A program made the translations under genes and the position numbers. This document shows, piece by piece, positions 1 to 11,887 of a DNA stretch of 64,000 nt. The stretch is from Astatotilapia calliptera (Eukaryota > Chordata > Actinopteri > Cichliformes > Cichlidae): the NCBI RefSeq assembly GCF_900246225.1, contig NC_039306.1, positions 13,151,071 through 13,215,070 of the forward strand. The letters are read 5' to 3'. The notes below the pieces were generated by a model. The model was not told the origin of the DNA. It worked only from the letters and a program-made list of their open reading frames with translations, and did no database searches. How positions within the stretch are numbered: the stretch's first letter is position 1; each line of letters begins with the position of its first letter.

Positions 1-3000
1 TCATATGATTATATAATGTTGTTTATAATGTTCTTCATTCTTCTGTCATGGGAAGATTGTGATAAAACCACAAACCACACACTACTTTCACATGTTTGTT
101 ACATGAAAAGGTTTGCTAACAGTCTGGTTTTGCAATAACCAACTCATTATGGCAACATGGTGTCTGGCCTGTGGTTGATTCCAGTATTTCTAGCGTGTGA
201 CCAGAAATGAGAAAGAAAAAACGTGAAAAACACAAGTGCATGCAAGGAATATTGTAATAGATATTTTCGGTTGCATAATGACCAAATTACTAGGGACAGA
301 CATCAGTTCCTTTTATGATATTTTGATCTCAATTTTAAGACAAAGTGGCACCTCTAATTCACATTCATAAACACATGCATGCACACACGCACACATGCAC
401 AGTAGCGCCTGGGTCTCTGCTCTCGGGCTCGGCAGGCAGAACTGCCTTGTCATCATAAAACGGTCATGGCATCTTGGTATTTTCTGGCATTTTGTCCTGA
501 TATCTTGTGTAACAGATCCCTCAGGGCTGTTATTTTTCAGCTCATACAATGGGTCATTTGTGGCAGATGGAAACACAGCATATTAGTGTGTCTTCGCTTA
601 ATAATTGTAATTTTTAGTTAGCATCTCAGTCGAATTGCAAACAGATAAGCTGGTAATGTAGATGTTCCTTTCTGTACATCTAACATCTGTTTATGCTGTA
701 AGAAATAAGCAGTCATCATCAGCTCTATGGTGAATAAGAGAAGAGTTATGGTTCCCAGCAGGCTATTACCACATAAACACTGGTAGCACAGCAGCATTTA
801 AAGTATTCAAGGAAACACCCACAGAAAGCATTTGTTTTTCCCCTGGTTCTTGACAAACACATCAATTTAAAGTTAAAGGTTACAGAGGACAACATAATGT
901 GAACTATAGGAACATTTTAGATATGCTGATAATAAAATACCGGGTCAGTATTATAATATCCATCCATTCTCTACCGCTTTTCCTTTTCAGGGTCACATGG
1001 GGGATGGAGTCTAAGTATTATAAGATAATAATGTAATTTTGTTGTGCTTTTGGCATAATGGCAATAAAAGATTGATTTAAAAGATTCTGATTTAGTACTG
1101 GCCTACAGGAGCTGTTATGGAAAACCCATCTGATGAAGCTCCTAGCACACACTTTTTGTGCTGATGTTAGTAAATCGTGAATTCAACAAAAAAACATTAC
1201 CACAAAATGCAACACAAATGTTTTTGTCCATACAGTGTGTGTTGTAATTGTAGCAGGATTCAAATCTATCAAAAGAGTTTTCAAAAAAGCTGCTTTGAAA
1301 CTTTGAAACGTAGGTAACTCATTTAGTTTCAAGCATCTTTATGTTAAACTGCTTTTAACTAGTAAGTCAGGAAAGTTATTTTGCATACACCCACTAGCAG
1401 ACTATTTTGTTTCAAATTACCAAATCCCACTAATAATCTGTGCAGTTGGGTTATTAGCTGTTATCAGAGCGTATTAAACATTAGATATATATCATGGGTT
1501 TCAAATGAATGATGACATTTCAATAAAGTCAGTGAAAAGCTCTTGGTGACATTCGACATTCAGTAAGCAGCTCTCTGGTCCCTGCGGTTCACTGTGCTGC
1601 TGCTTATTAATGAATAAAGTTAATGAATCTGAAAGTGAATCATGTCAGTGAACCTAAGATGCTGCTTAACCTACTCTAACAATGAGGGCATCATGTATGA
1701 TTCTCGTGGCTGTCACAAATTATTGAGTCAGTTCGAGTCTATTTTTACAACGTTTTGATCAGTGACCTTTGCAATGGTGGATATCAGGAAATTAGCAAGA
1801 TGTAAACTAATAGTTTAGATCATTTAAATAACTGATAGCATTCAAAACTTTTTTTTGATTTTGGAAATAGCAGATTCTAACAAAAAATGAGGATTCATAA
1901 TGTGGGCCAAGTATCTTAATCCAATACTGTCATGTTTTGTAGAAACAGGAACTAGGTTATTTACACTCATTTATTAGCGTTTTTGTGCCACTCAAACCAC
2001 AAATCATCTTTTATTGTTGTGGATCGGTTTCAGGAACTTATGTTTAAATGGCCTATAAGCTTATTATTATTCCTCTCACACACTTGGTTTGTTATCTTAA
2101 AGTAAACTATTTGCTCTTTTTTGTGAGCATCAGTAAAAGCAAAGGGCTATACTTGCTACTGTTATGAGAGGATTTCTGTGCTTATTCACAGTCTTTGTGG
2201 TTTTCTACCTTATTGGAGTTATTTACAATGGTGGAAGGAAAGTGCAGGTAGTCTGAATATGGTGTGTCTTCCTGAAACACCTGGCAGAGTTTAGTCAAAC
2301 TGGAATTTAGCCCTTTTTTTCACGATTCAGCTATTCTATGTGAATGGAGATTTTTTTATTTACAGATACCTCAATGAAATGACAATAAATTACTTTAAAA
2401 GCTGAAGTATATTTTAAACAGCTATCAATTCATATACAAACACAAATGTTGTGCATGTACATCAATCAGACAAGAGAACCACAGGGATTTAGTAATGAGA
2501 TCACACGTGTGTTCTGCCAAGCAGCACTGACATGATGTTATGTAACTTATAACACACACATGCGCGCACACACAGACAAAAACTACCAAATACAAAACAT
2601 AACTAACTGTTCAACATGACCAAGGGGACCGAGGCAGATATGCAGTCTGGTGAAGACCACACTGTTTCCCTCTCTGCTCCACAGTAACAGAAGGACACAT
2701 GGAACAGTGTGTTCAGATGAAAACATGCTCCAGTTAACAATACTCATTTTGCAAGTCCAAATCTCTACTAACTTGGAACAGGAGAACATGCATCTATACA
2801 GTCATCTTCTCACCAGCCAGTATCACAAACTTGCTTTTCTTTCACAGTCTGTCAAGCATGTGACACCGCCAACCTCCTCATACCTCAGGAGGTGTATGTC
2901 AGCAGATGGTTTTTTGTACATAATAGCACCAACACGGTAACATGGTTACAACATGAGTGATCTGAATGGAAAAAGAAACTGTAGATGGATTAGATAGTAT

Positions 3001-4000
3001 ACATGACTGTGCAAAACTCTTTTTATTTTGTTTCCAAGGAGACAGGCTTTCTTGTACTTTTTAAAGCAGTCTTGAGCTATTTCCCATTTATATTTTTAAT
3101 ATTTAATATAAAATATAAAGAAATCTGGGGTAGCAGTATGGAGAATATGCTATAAACATCTGATATCTGCCCATTTACTCAGTTTTTCTAAGCAGGTGGA
3201 TATGAACCTACATTCGAGGACAGATGCTTAGTGTTAAATACAGAAAAAAGAGACATAAAGTAGGAGGTCAGTAATATTTCTAGCACTTCAGTGAGAAGAA
3301 AAGAGCTGTTTTTTTTTTTTTCATTCAAGGACACATTGATCCAGGCCCTCATAAGCCTTGAAATGGTCTATTTTTGTGCGTGTGGGACACATGCCTTTTT
3401 AAATAAGCACTTGTATGGAGCCTTGCTTACGTGTGCTACATGTCCTTCTGTCTGTTACGCTTGGCTACAATGCTTAGCCACGTAATGGCCATTTTTCCTA
3501 CAAAGCTGCTACTTGTCAGTACATGACCACGTCTTTGGTTTTGTACTGACATGTAGTGCACACACACTAGGTAAAAGTAATACATCAAGATCACACCAGC
3601 ACGTCAGCAGCAGCTGCCATCAAGTGAATTAACACCCGGCTTTACACCTCTATAGTGCTCGTCACACTCTTTTCTTTTTTGTGTATGCTTTAGCGCACAG
3701 TACATATTGTAATAAATCCACTGTACCCGCTGTATAACTGGAGATAAAAACTGAGCAGGAGTCGATGAACACCAAACGTCAGCTAAACAGAGTGGAGCTG
3801 GAAAGGCTTCAGTACAGACTTGCCCTGTATTAGATCAAACCATTTTTGTGATTCTCTGCTGTAATAATTAGCACTTTGGTCTTGAAACCCAGAGAGCTGA
3901 GTTCAAATTTTAGTGTGACCTTGGAGATGTATGCAATAAAAATCATTACATCGAAATGTTTTCTGAGAAATACGTTGGAAAAGATATACTGTACATTTCC
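1..4000. other. AT-rich intergenic DNA, no gene seen
   Basis: No exon with a recognisable protein family, no RNA gene and no long open frame were found. The only repeat fragment noticed is near 960-1010, where the sequence resembles the reversed 3' end of the common fish repeat that finishes with a run of 'atccattttctaccgcttatcc' type. Short CA runs occur near 380 and 2555. The open frames here are short and have no domain features. Confidence 0.6.
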
Positions 4001-5330
4001 ACCACAACCACCCACACATGCACCGCCTTGGAGTAGGGGTATGTCACCAGGGTGCAGAGGAGGCTACCCCCCCCCCCCCCCCCCCCCTCTGTCCCCTTCT
4101 GGCTGCCTCTGCCTCAATTTTATCCCACAACTTAGACATTCACATTACTCACACTCTCATTACACATACATATAGGATCTTGGGGGTGGGCACGATACAC
4201 GGAGTCCAAAGTACCATCAGGGTGTATACCTCACCCCTGACGTCGTTGCCCACCTCTCAATTTTAAATACACTTAGTCATTGAGGGCTAGCAGGAGGGAC
4301 TATGCGCTTACCTGCTGCTCCTTGGCAGGTAGCTCCATGCCCTCCTGGGTTTTAATTGCACCTTAGAACACATATGCATCAACACTACAATGAGCGGGTG
4401 GAGGGAGGTTTGGAGTCTTCTCCCACCCCCATTCTCTGCGACCTGCTGGAGCGGGAGGGCTAGTAGGAGGAGTTGGCCGTCCGACTGCGGTCTGGGGTGT
4501 GGGGCCTCCCTGCTGCTGCGGAGTCGGGGTGGTCTGCCTCTCCCCACCGCAGGGAAAAGGGAAACACCACCTGGGTCTGGGTGCAATTCCCCCCTCCAGG
4601 GGCAAGGGTACCTAGACCCGGTTTGTAGAGTACGCTTGGGGAGTGTGATTGTGTGTACAGCGTCTCTTTATGTCTGTCTCCACGTTGGTTGAGTGTGGAG
4701 TGAGTGCATATGAGAGCATGAGGGTGGGAATGGATGTTTGTGTCTGTGTGTGCCTGTATGTCTGTGTCTATATGTCAGGTTGGGTATCAGACGCCACCTC
4801 TCTGGGGACACCTCAGGCCCTCCAAGGTTTGGAGGCCTATCTCCACCCACCACCACTTCCCCTGCCGGTGGCGGACTCCCTCAGGTGTCGGTGTGTTGGT
4901 GGTTCTTTGTGTCTGGGGGTGGGCGTCCGGGTACACACCGGCTCACTCCTTGGCGGCCGCTTGTCGGGGCCTGGGGCCTGGGGCTCGCTCGGGCCCCTTT
5001 GGAGGTGGGGTGCCCCCGGCCTCTCGGCCTGGGGCTCGGTCACTCAGGCACAGCTGGGGGCCGGCGGAGCTCACGGGCGCGTCACTGCAACTCCCCCTGA
5101 CTTCTGCTCCGCGGCTGCTGGGCGAGCCCTCATCTGGGACTCTCCTCAGCTCTTACTGGAACAGTGGCGCGGCTGCCCCTCTGTTGGTCTTCCATGGTCT
5201 CTTGTGTTCTGGGGGCCTCTGGATGTCTGGAGTTTTGATCTCCTCCATACCCGCTTCACACACTGGAGGACGGGGCTGTGGCCCCCCCACACTCCCTAGC
5301 AGATCATTACATGGAGAAACCTTTGGAATG
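4000..5330. repeat. GC-rich island, probable unclassified repeat
   Basis: Base composition changes abruptly from AT-rich to strongly GC-rich. The block opens with a run of 21 C (4067-4087) and continues with G/C-rich, TG-rich and 'ggcctggggc'-type text up to about 5300. Overlapping open frames of 80-216 codons exist in several frames on both strands, as expected for GC-rich DNA with few stops; none shows a domain, and the reading is rich in Pro, Gly and Leu. The sequence resembles GC-rich non-coding blocks of dispersed fish elements, such as a retroelement 5' region, but I cannot name the family. A CpG island of an unseen gene is the alternative. Confidence 0.4.
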
Positions 5331-5694
5331 CAAGCATGCTGATCCACACAGGTATGCACACATGGGTATTCACAGACGCGGACTAAAGCTTTCTTGGCTG
5401 CTACCTCAAAGCACACTGTGCGCTGTCTATCTTGCGTGCTGCGAAAAGATATACTGTGTCATAGAGAGAGCCTAGAAGGCCATCCTAACCTTGACCTATT
5501 TGCAAGATTCCTTTCAAGCAATTTTATATATTATGTCAAACACAAAACGATCTAGTCTGAGTATAAATTGTAGCTGAGTGATGTAAATGCATAAATATAT
5601 GTAAAGTGTGGCTAAAGTGGTACATACTGTGAACCATATGATTTAAAACTGCCATGTACTGCAAAGAGTAATGCTTCCCCAATATACAGGTAAC

Positions 5695-6640
5695 TGCATT
5701 AAGAGACAAGTGCAACCCAACCAATCAGAAGGATGATGGTTCAATCCCTGGCCATTCCAGTCCATGGCTGTATCCCAATTCAGGGTCTGCAGCCTTAAAG
5801 TACGTATTTCAAGGCCGATTACGTCACAGTGGCGCGCCGAAGGCTGTCCCAATTCAAAGGCTGCTCGAAATGCGGCCCTGAAATGCGTCCTTCATTTCCC
5901 TGAATTTTAAGGCTGTGGCAGTGTAGACTTCGTGGTCCCATATATCCCACAATTCATAGCGCGGCAGTCGGTGCGGAGAATTCTGCCGCAGACGGCAGAA
6001 GTGGAGCGGCCGAAGAGTAAACTGTGAAAAGTAATTACTGAATATGATGTCACTTATTTATGTGCAAATGTTTAATAACGAAGAACATTAAAACATTACT
6101 GTTGGCCACATGTCGGCAAAGTTATGTGACATTAGTGACGTTTGTACTAACTTGGTTTTAAAGCCTTTAAATATACGCCGTTCAATAGCTGAGCTTAATC
6201 TTACAGAGAATGATCAAAGCTCATGTAGAAACAAACAAATGAACAAAAGATTTTCTCCTTCATTTCTGTCAAACAAAGCTGTATGACACGTATCCAGCTG
6301 TTAGTATCATGGTTGCTAGGCAACCTGGGCAGCGCAACGGAGGCTAGACCGTCCCATTTCACAAGCCTCGCACTTCCGGCCTTAGTGGTCTTTGAGTACG
6401 CGGCCCTTGAGGATCGTTGAGGCTGCGTACTTTAAGGCTGCAGACCCTGTATTGGGATACAGCCTATGAGTATCCTTGGGCAAGATACTGAACTGTGAGT
6501 TGCCTTCAGCGTATCCATCGGAGTGTGAGTGTGTGTGCTGTGTAGTAAGAATGTGTGTGTGAATGATGCTTGTAGTATAAAACACTCTCAGCGCTCAGTT
6601 AAAGTAGAAAACTTCTATAAAAGTACCTCTCTGTTGAACA
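5695..6640 (+). repeat. tRNA-derived SINE-like copy, split by a MITE
   Basis: The left part (about 5695-5766) holds a box-B-like motif, ggttcaatccc, near 5738. The right part (about 6468-6600) continues with 'ccttgggcaagatactgaac' and a TG-rich stretch, the usual order in the fish SINE-like family that is also present reversed at 55629-55954. The two halves are separated by the inverted-repeat element at 5766-6467, so the MITE landed in a pre-existing SINE. The 3' boundary is uncertain. Confidence 0.5.
5766..6467. mobile_element. MITE with about 38-bp terminal inverted repeats
   Basis: The left end reads ggctgtatcccaattcaggg, continuing tctgcagccttaaagtacg; the right end (about 6425-6466) is its near-perfect reverse complement. 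The internal 0.6 kb has no transposase. A further internal copy of the terminal motif (ctgtcccaattcaaaggctg) lies near 5847. A convincing target-site duplication could not be read, because the outermost base differs between the two ends. The superfamily is therefore open; hAT is plausible. It is nested in a SINE. Confidence 0.65.
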
Positions 6641-7330
6641 GAAACTTTGTTGTTTTTTTCATTTTAAAAAATCTATGAGCACCTAAGAAATCCAAACCAA
6701 CTGGTCAGTCACAAGTTTGCCTCTTTAATCCATCAATGATGAGACTGTGAGGCACTGTTGTTGCTGAGTATTGGTGGAAAAGTGACAGGGCCAGACCTAA
6801 ATAACTTGAGCCACATCAGAGGCATTCTCAGCCTGAGTGTGAATGCAGAGCTATGTGGCCTCATCACATGAGAGCTCCAGTGATTAGAGCTCAGAAAGCA
6901 TCCCTGACACAAGTGCAAAGACTTCTGAAGTGTGAAGTCATTTAGTATTTATTTGATAGCCACATCAAAGACTTCGACAACATAGCTTTTGAGGACAGTC
7001 CCGTCAGTCAGCCACTGGGATGTGCTGAATATCACAAACTTGTGAAAAATTGCATTAAAAAAATGAAATTACATTTATGGTTTAGTCCAGTCAATATATC
7101 CCCCGAGCTCCAAAGGACATGCAGGTGATGAATGCAGCAGTGTTCTATTTTATTAGTGTAAATTAGGAAGAATTTTAATTTAACTATTGCTACTAACAGG
7201 TCACAGAGGCAATGAGCCAAAAAGATATTCAAAAGGCTCTGCAAGAACACTCAAAGGGCTAAGTCACTATTTGCCTATTTTAAGAACTCTATAAATGAAG
7301 TTTTGCTTCCATGTTTTGAAATGTATCTGC
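6640..7330. other. Intergenic DNA, nothing recognised
   Basis: AT-rich sequence without a supported exon, RNA gene or repeat. Confidence 0.5.
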
Positions 7331-7334
7331 ACAT

Positions 7335-7625
7335 ACAAATTCAATTCAATTCAATTCAATTCAATTTTATTTATATAGCGCCAAATCACAACAAAAGTCA
7401 CCTCAAGGTGCTTCATAGATACAGAGAAAAACCCAACAATCATATGACCCCCTATGAGCAGGCACTTTGGCGACAGTGGAAAGGAAAAACTCCCTTTTAA
7501 CAGGAAGAAACCTCTGGCAGAACCAGGCTCTGAGGTGCGGGGCCATCTGCTGCGACCGGTTGGGGTGAGAGAAGGAAGACAGGATAAAGACATGCTGTGG
7601 AAGAGAGACAGAGGTTAATAACAGA
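7335..7625 (-). repeat. Dispersed fish repeat with (TTCAA)n tail
   Basis: The block starts with a tandem ttcaa run (about 7338-7365), then 'ttttatttatatagcgccaa' and text on plus-strand 'ggaaaaactcccttttaaca' and 'agaggttaataacagatatg', which I recognise as a very common dispersed sequence in percomorph genomes. The pentamer run at the left suggests a retroelement 3' tail, so the copy would be in minus orientation. A second, older copy in the other orientation appears at about 33545-33765. Confidence 0.6.
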
Positions 7626-7958
7626 TATGATTCAATGCAGAGAGTGCTATGTCACTCACTATGTCACATACAAACACAGTGCTAAATGAGGCTGTAACTG
7701 CCCAACTTCCCCCCATCCATCTAATGTTTATGCCTTTATTCATACAATGGCTACAATATGTTTTGACTCCGCCCCATTGTTCCTATCACCTTTGATTCTA
7801 GCAATTCGATAATTTGTCTTTGAGAAGTAGATTAGAAGGTAGATATTATATGATCTTGTAAATCTAGAGATAATCGACACTTTGTATCACTTTATTGTTA
7901 TTTCGAAGAACACGCTGACTTTTCTTAGAACAACATGAGATTCTTACCTGCAGGGTGT

Positions 7959-8025
7959 GGTTCCATGGTGTAATGTTTAGCACTCTGGACTTTGATTCCA
8001 GTAGTCAAACCCCAGTGGGGTATGA
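7959..8025 (+). pseudogene. tRNA-Gln(TTG)-like pseudogene
   Basis: The sequence from ggttccatgg through ctctggactttgattccag follows the tRNA-Gln pattern: acceptor strand, D arm with tagcac, anticodon stem-loop with TTG in the loop. The T arm is damaged and shortened (ctcaaaccccag-like text instead of a full ttcaaatc loop), and the 3' acceptor strand does not pair, so it is not expected to be functional. It is the best preserved of three related sequences here. Confidence 0.55.
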
Positions 8026-8226
8026 CTATTAAGATAGACATTTTTTTAATGGTAAATGTTAAGATTAAAATTGCACCTGAATGATCCATCCATTTTGTTC
8101 TGCTTATCCCATTTAGAGTCACAGTTGGGTTGATACCTGTCATGGGTCCTGAATTATGTTTACAGCTATAATTTGGAAGAAGCCTTCTGGGGGGCAATTA
8201 GATCAAAACAGATTCCTATGTGTGTG

Positions 8227-8281
8227 GGTCCATGGTATAATGGTTAGCACACTGACCTGAGTTTAAATCGCAGTGGGACCT
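8227..8281 (+). pseudogene. tRNA-Gln-like pseudogene, anticodon arm lost
   Basis: ggtccatggtataatggtta opens a tRNA-Gln-like 5' half, and gagtttaaatcgcagtgggacc gives a T arm and a 3' acceptor strand that still pairs with the 5' ggtcc. About 20 bases covering the anticodon arm are missing, so this copy cannot make a tRNA. It lies about 270 bp after the copy at 7959. Confidence 0.5.
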
Positions 8282-8606
8282 TTATTTCCTTCAGACAGAT
8301 GTTTCATGTGGAAACTGAAACACATCTTGATCAAAAATAAGAACTGAAAGCAAGCTCTTTTGTGAAGCATTGGCAATCATGATGGTTCCAAGGAAACCTG
8401 GAACCGGGAGAAGATAAGTGAAAAACATGCCATTCCTTAAGTGTGTTATCAACACACTGTTTTGAGCCTTTGTTTTAGACTTCTCATAGTCTTGACCCCA
8501 GCTCTTCACAATGAATCTTGTAATACAAGATATATTTTATACTTTATATTGATCGTAATGAAAGGAACACATTTTTTCCCTGGAATTAGATCAGAAGATT
8601 GCACCA

Positions 8607-8655
8607 GGTTGTGACTCCATAATTAACACTCTGAACTTTGAATCCAGCAATCTTT
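8607..8655 (+). pseudogene. tRNA-Gln-like fragment, degraded
   Basis: The stretch aacactctgaactttgaatc followed by cagcaatct matches the D-arm end and anticodon arm of tRNA-Gln, with TTG again in the anticodon loop. Both acceptor strands and the T arm are degraded. It is the third tRNA-Gln-like sequence within 700 bp. Confidence 0.4.
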
Positions 8656-8659
8656 GGCA

Positions 8660-9250
8660 CATTCAAAGCCAAAATAGTTCGTTAGTTGTGCCTTTATTAC
8701 ATGTGATAACTGTACAATTACATCATATTGCAGGCCAAGACAAATTATCACACATTTAATATGTCCTGAACAGTTTAGCAAGTTTCTGTATTTGTTTATA
8801 GACGTATTTATAGACTTGGCTTTGCTCATTAGATCCCAGTTAGGACATCTAAAAGGTGATAAAAGCACGGATAGTTCACAGGCATGTACTGTAATAATGT
8901 GCAGAGCAAGCAATAACCACCTTTCAGTTTACAGTGGAGCATAGAAAATGGTTTTATGGTCACCATTATTGTTTCTGGTTTGAGCTGGAACCTTTTAAAT
9001 ATGCTCTATTTCAATTCCAAATGTGTGAGGCATGGTGGAGCACAGGGAGTGACACTTTAAACCTGATTAAAGCAGTACTGGTAAGTTACCTATTGGGCAA
9101 AGTGCACCTCAGCTCACATGAAGCTGAAACAGTAGATTATTTGGAGGGGAGGGGAGTGAACACACTAAGATCTTAAAAATGCTATGAATGTAATATTTGT
9201 CTTTTAAAACATAATAATATTTGTGCAAAAATGAATGCTAATTTGTCTGA
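8660..9250. other. Intergenic DNA, nothing recognised
   Basis: AT-rich sequence without supported features. Confidence 0.45.
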
Positions 9251-9259
9251 TAGTTGCTG

Positions 9260-9900
9260 AAATATTTTATTATGGAAGAAAGTGGCTGTTCAAGCATTAG
9301 ACCTGTTAGTGATATGCATACAGGTCTAAACTTAAGCATCTCTAAAGCCAAAGTGTTGTGCATAAATGCCAAGCCAGAGGCACCCATGACAGTGTACGGT
9401 GATCCCCTTGACAGCCTTGTCAAAAAGACATCACTGCAAGTCTTGGGAAGGAAAGGGGACAGGGAACATTTGCAACACTCCAGTCCATCTGAAAGTCAGA
9501 GCAATACTGTCTGAAAACAAATGCCAGACTCCATAAGAGTAGAGTCAAAACTTTTCTCCTTTACGGATTGGAATGCTGGCAGGGAGTAACAAACAAGATC
9601 AGAGTTTTTATAATCAGTGAAAATGATGCAACATCTTTTTGCTAGAAAAAAAAAATTCTCAAATAAAAAACTCTAGAAAAACATCACTACAATAACATCA
9701 AAAAGCCAGAATGGACAGGTACCACATAACAAAGATCACTCACAAACAAAGTGGCATTAAACTGTGATGACCAAGGTGAAGGACGAGAGTCCAGGAAAGC
9801 CCCAGACAGGCTGCCAGTGCCTCTCAACAGATGATGAGGACTAACTAGCATGTACCGTAAGGTGCTCCAGGTCGACAGTTTGACCTGAACAGCAGGCCAG
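9260..9900 (+). mobile_element. Degenerate non-LTR retrotransposon remnant (reverse transcriptase C-terminal part)
   Basis: Plus-strand translation gives GLNLSISKAKVLCINAKPEA, typical of the region after the RT catalytic core where 'GL..N..KTKVL.' patterns occur in RTE-X- and CR1-like elements. Downstream, in broken frames, comes text resembling the 'LLYG.ECW' and 'KI..F.N..L..I' signatures (about 9555-9640), then a K/R-rich segment. Stops and frameshifts interrupt it throughout. No ends or tail are visible, so it is an old 5'- and 3'-eroded piece. Clade assignment is uncertain. Confidence 0.45.
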
Positions 9901-11885
9901 ACATCTCTAAATTGTTCAAAATTGTCGAAATTCAAAATTATCATTGCTTGGACATAGTTTCTCTCAGGTCCTGAAGTGCTGTTCAGCAATTGATCCCGAC
10001 CTCAAAGTAGTCAAGAAAATGCATGGACAAATACTGTTTTCAACATTTTCTATCTCATAACTTCTGAGGAAATATGAAAGTTCTGGACTTTCCTTTAGTA
10101 TAAAAACTTTCACTATTGTATTTAATTTATAATTAATAAATTATTATCATTATAGAAATGTGGGAGAATGGGAAGCTCTTGGGGAAGCATTTTAAAAAAG
10201 GCTATTTTTGGTATTGCACTTATTGTTTCATAGTTCCAAGATGCTGAAATCCCCATTAAACTGCCTGTATCCACTGGAAATTAAATTGTCGAATTATTTA
10301 TTTGGAGCTAGTTTTTATAAAGGGCAGTGTTTATGATGCAGCCAGGCCAGCAAGACAGCTACTTATTCCCACTTAATCCACTGTGGATTTTTTTTTTATG
10401 TTTTTGGCAGTCTGGCTGAAGTGACCATGAATATTTCACAGCTGTATTACTGATACGTGGATGAATAGAAGATTTCATTTCAATTCAGCATCCTGTGCAT
10501 TGAGTAATAGTTGGAAATATTTTTATGTTTCCATGTCAGTGATGCCATGGTCAGAGGCATTATGGTTTGTTTGTCTTGTTTTTCCTTCAGATCTGGCAAA
10601 AACATTCATTTGGGTTCAACATGATTAGATTTTAGTGGTCAGGGTTGCTGTGACCCACACAACACATTTTGGGCCGTAACTACATAATGTATGTTATTTT
10701 CAGCAAAAGATTTACGTTATATGGGTAACTTATATCAACAATGTCAGCTTCAATTTGTTAAAGCTGTTATACAATATTTTTTCATCCAGCCATCTGCCTG
10801 ACCACCTCTATTGAGTTCTAAAGTTTGTGATCTGAAAGTCTGAGTCCACAGTTCAGTAATATAAAGTGGTAAAGTATTCACTATATCTATAGGTTTAGGA
10901 AGAAAGGGAGCTAAAATATAACTTTAGTTGTTTTTACTTGTCAGTAGTGTTAAAACCTCCCAACAACTGGTTCTCACTATATATGGTATTAGTACTGCTG
11001 CAACCCAGTAAACGTGTGCAGGGATATTGGATTGGATTGTTTTGGATATGCCTGCTTCTTGCAACATAAAGTGTTGCAAGAGGCAGGAATTGTGCTCAGT
11101 CATAAAGAATTCTGCACTGTTCTTCCGTGTGTACTTTCATTAGTATGTCCTGTACTGAGGCCATCTGAACAAACCACACATTCCTTGAACAGTACAGAAT
11201 GATAAAAGCTGATTATTGTAAGAGTGATGATGAAAGTTCAGTCTTGGCTTTGGAGAACATTGGTTGGGAAAGGGAATTAAATACAAACGCTGCTCTTTTA
11301 AAGTCAAATGGAAAAAATCAGCATTCCAACTTTCCCCCACAAACACACATGCTGATGTTTAGCAACTATAATGTTTACCACCTTATTGTGCTAGCTTGTT
11401 TACGCTGTATAAAGTGCACTAAGCAGAGGACTCCAGCTAAGGGGGATGGACAATGGGATTTTTTAAGCTGATGGTGGCAATAAATAAATCATCACGAGAT
11501 GGATTTATCCTCTGTGGGCCATCAGTGCCTATATAAAAATAATGGAAATGCATCCAACAATAATTCTGTAATTCTCAGTAGGCAACAATTAACCTGAACC
11601 AAGGTGGTAAACCCACTGACTAACCAACAGTGCCTCATGGAGAGACTCACCAATAACATCCTTCCTATTTTTCTGCTGTTTTCAAAAACAAGATATGACT
11701 TTTTTTTAAACAAGTTATATGATACCAACAGTTTTCTCTGTTTGCATACTTCCCATACAGATTGCTGCTTACCTGGGACCTCTTTCACAAAGCAGGTTCA
11801 ACAGATTCTGATTTGATTGACCCCCCCGAGATGAACAAGAATGGGTTTTTAGCTCAAGGATTCATCATGGCAACAAGTAAATAAA
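9900..11885. other. Intergenic DNA, nothing recognised
   Basis: About 2 kb of AT-rich sequence. Open frames are short, overlap on both strands and show no domain. No RNA gene or clear repeat boundary was seen. Confidence 0.5.
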
Positions 11886-11887
11886 GA

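Noticed and set aside
4649..5299. 216-codon plus-strand open frame in the GC-rich block
   Set aside because: Several other long frames overlap it on both strands. The composition is Pro/Gly/Leu-rich with no domain or splice context, so it reflects few stop codons in GC-rich DNA.
7959..8281. Functional tRNA-Gln genes
   Set aside because: One copy lacks a proper T arm and the other lacks the anticodon arm, so they are listed only as pseudogenes.
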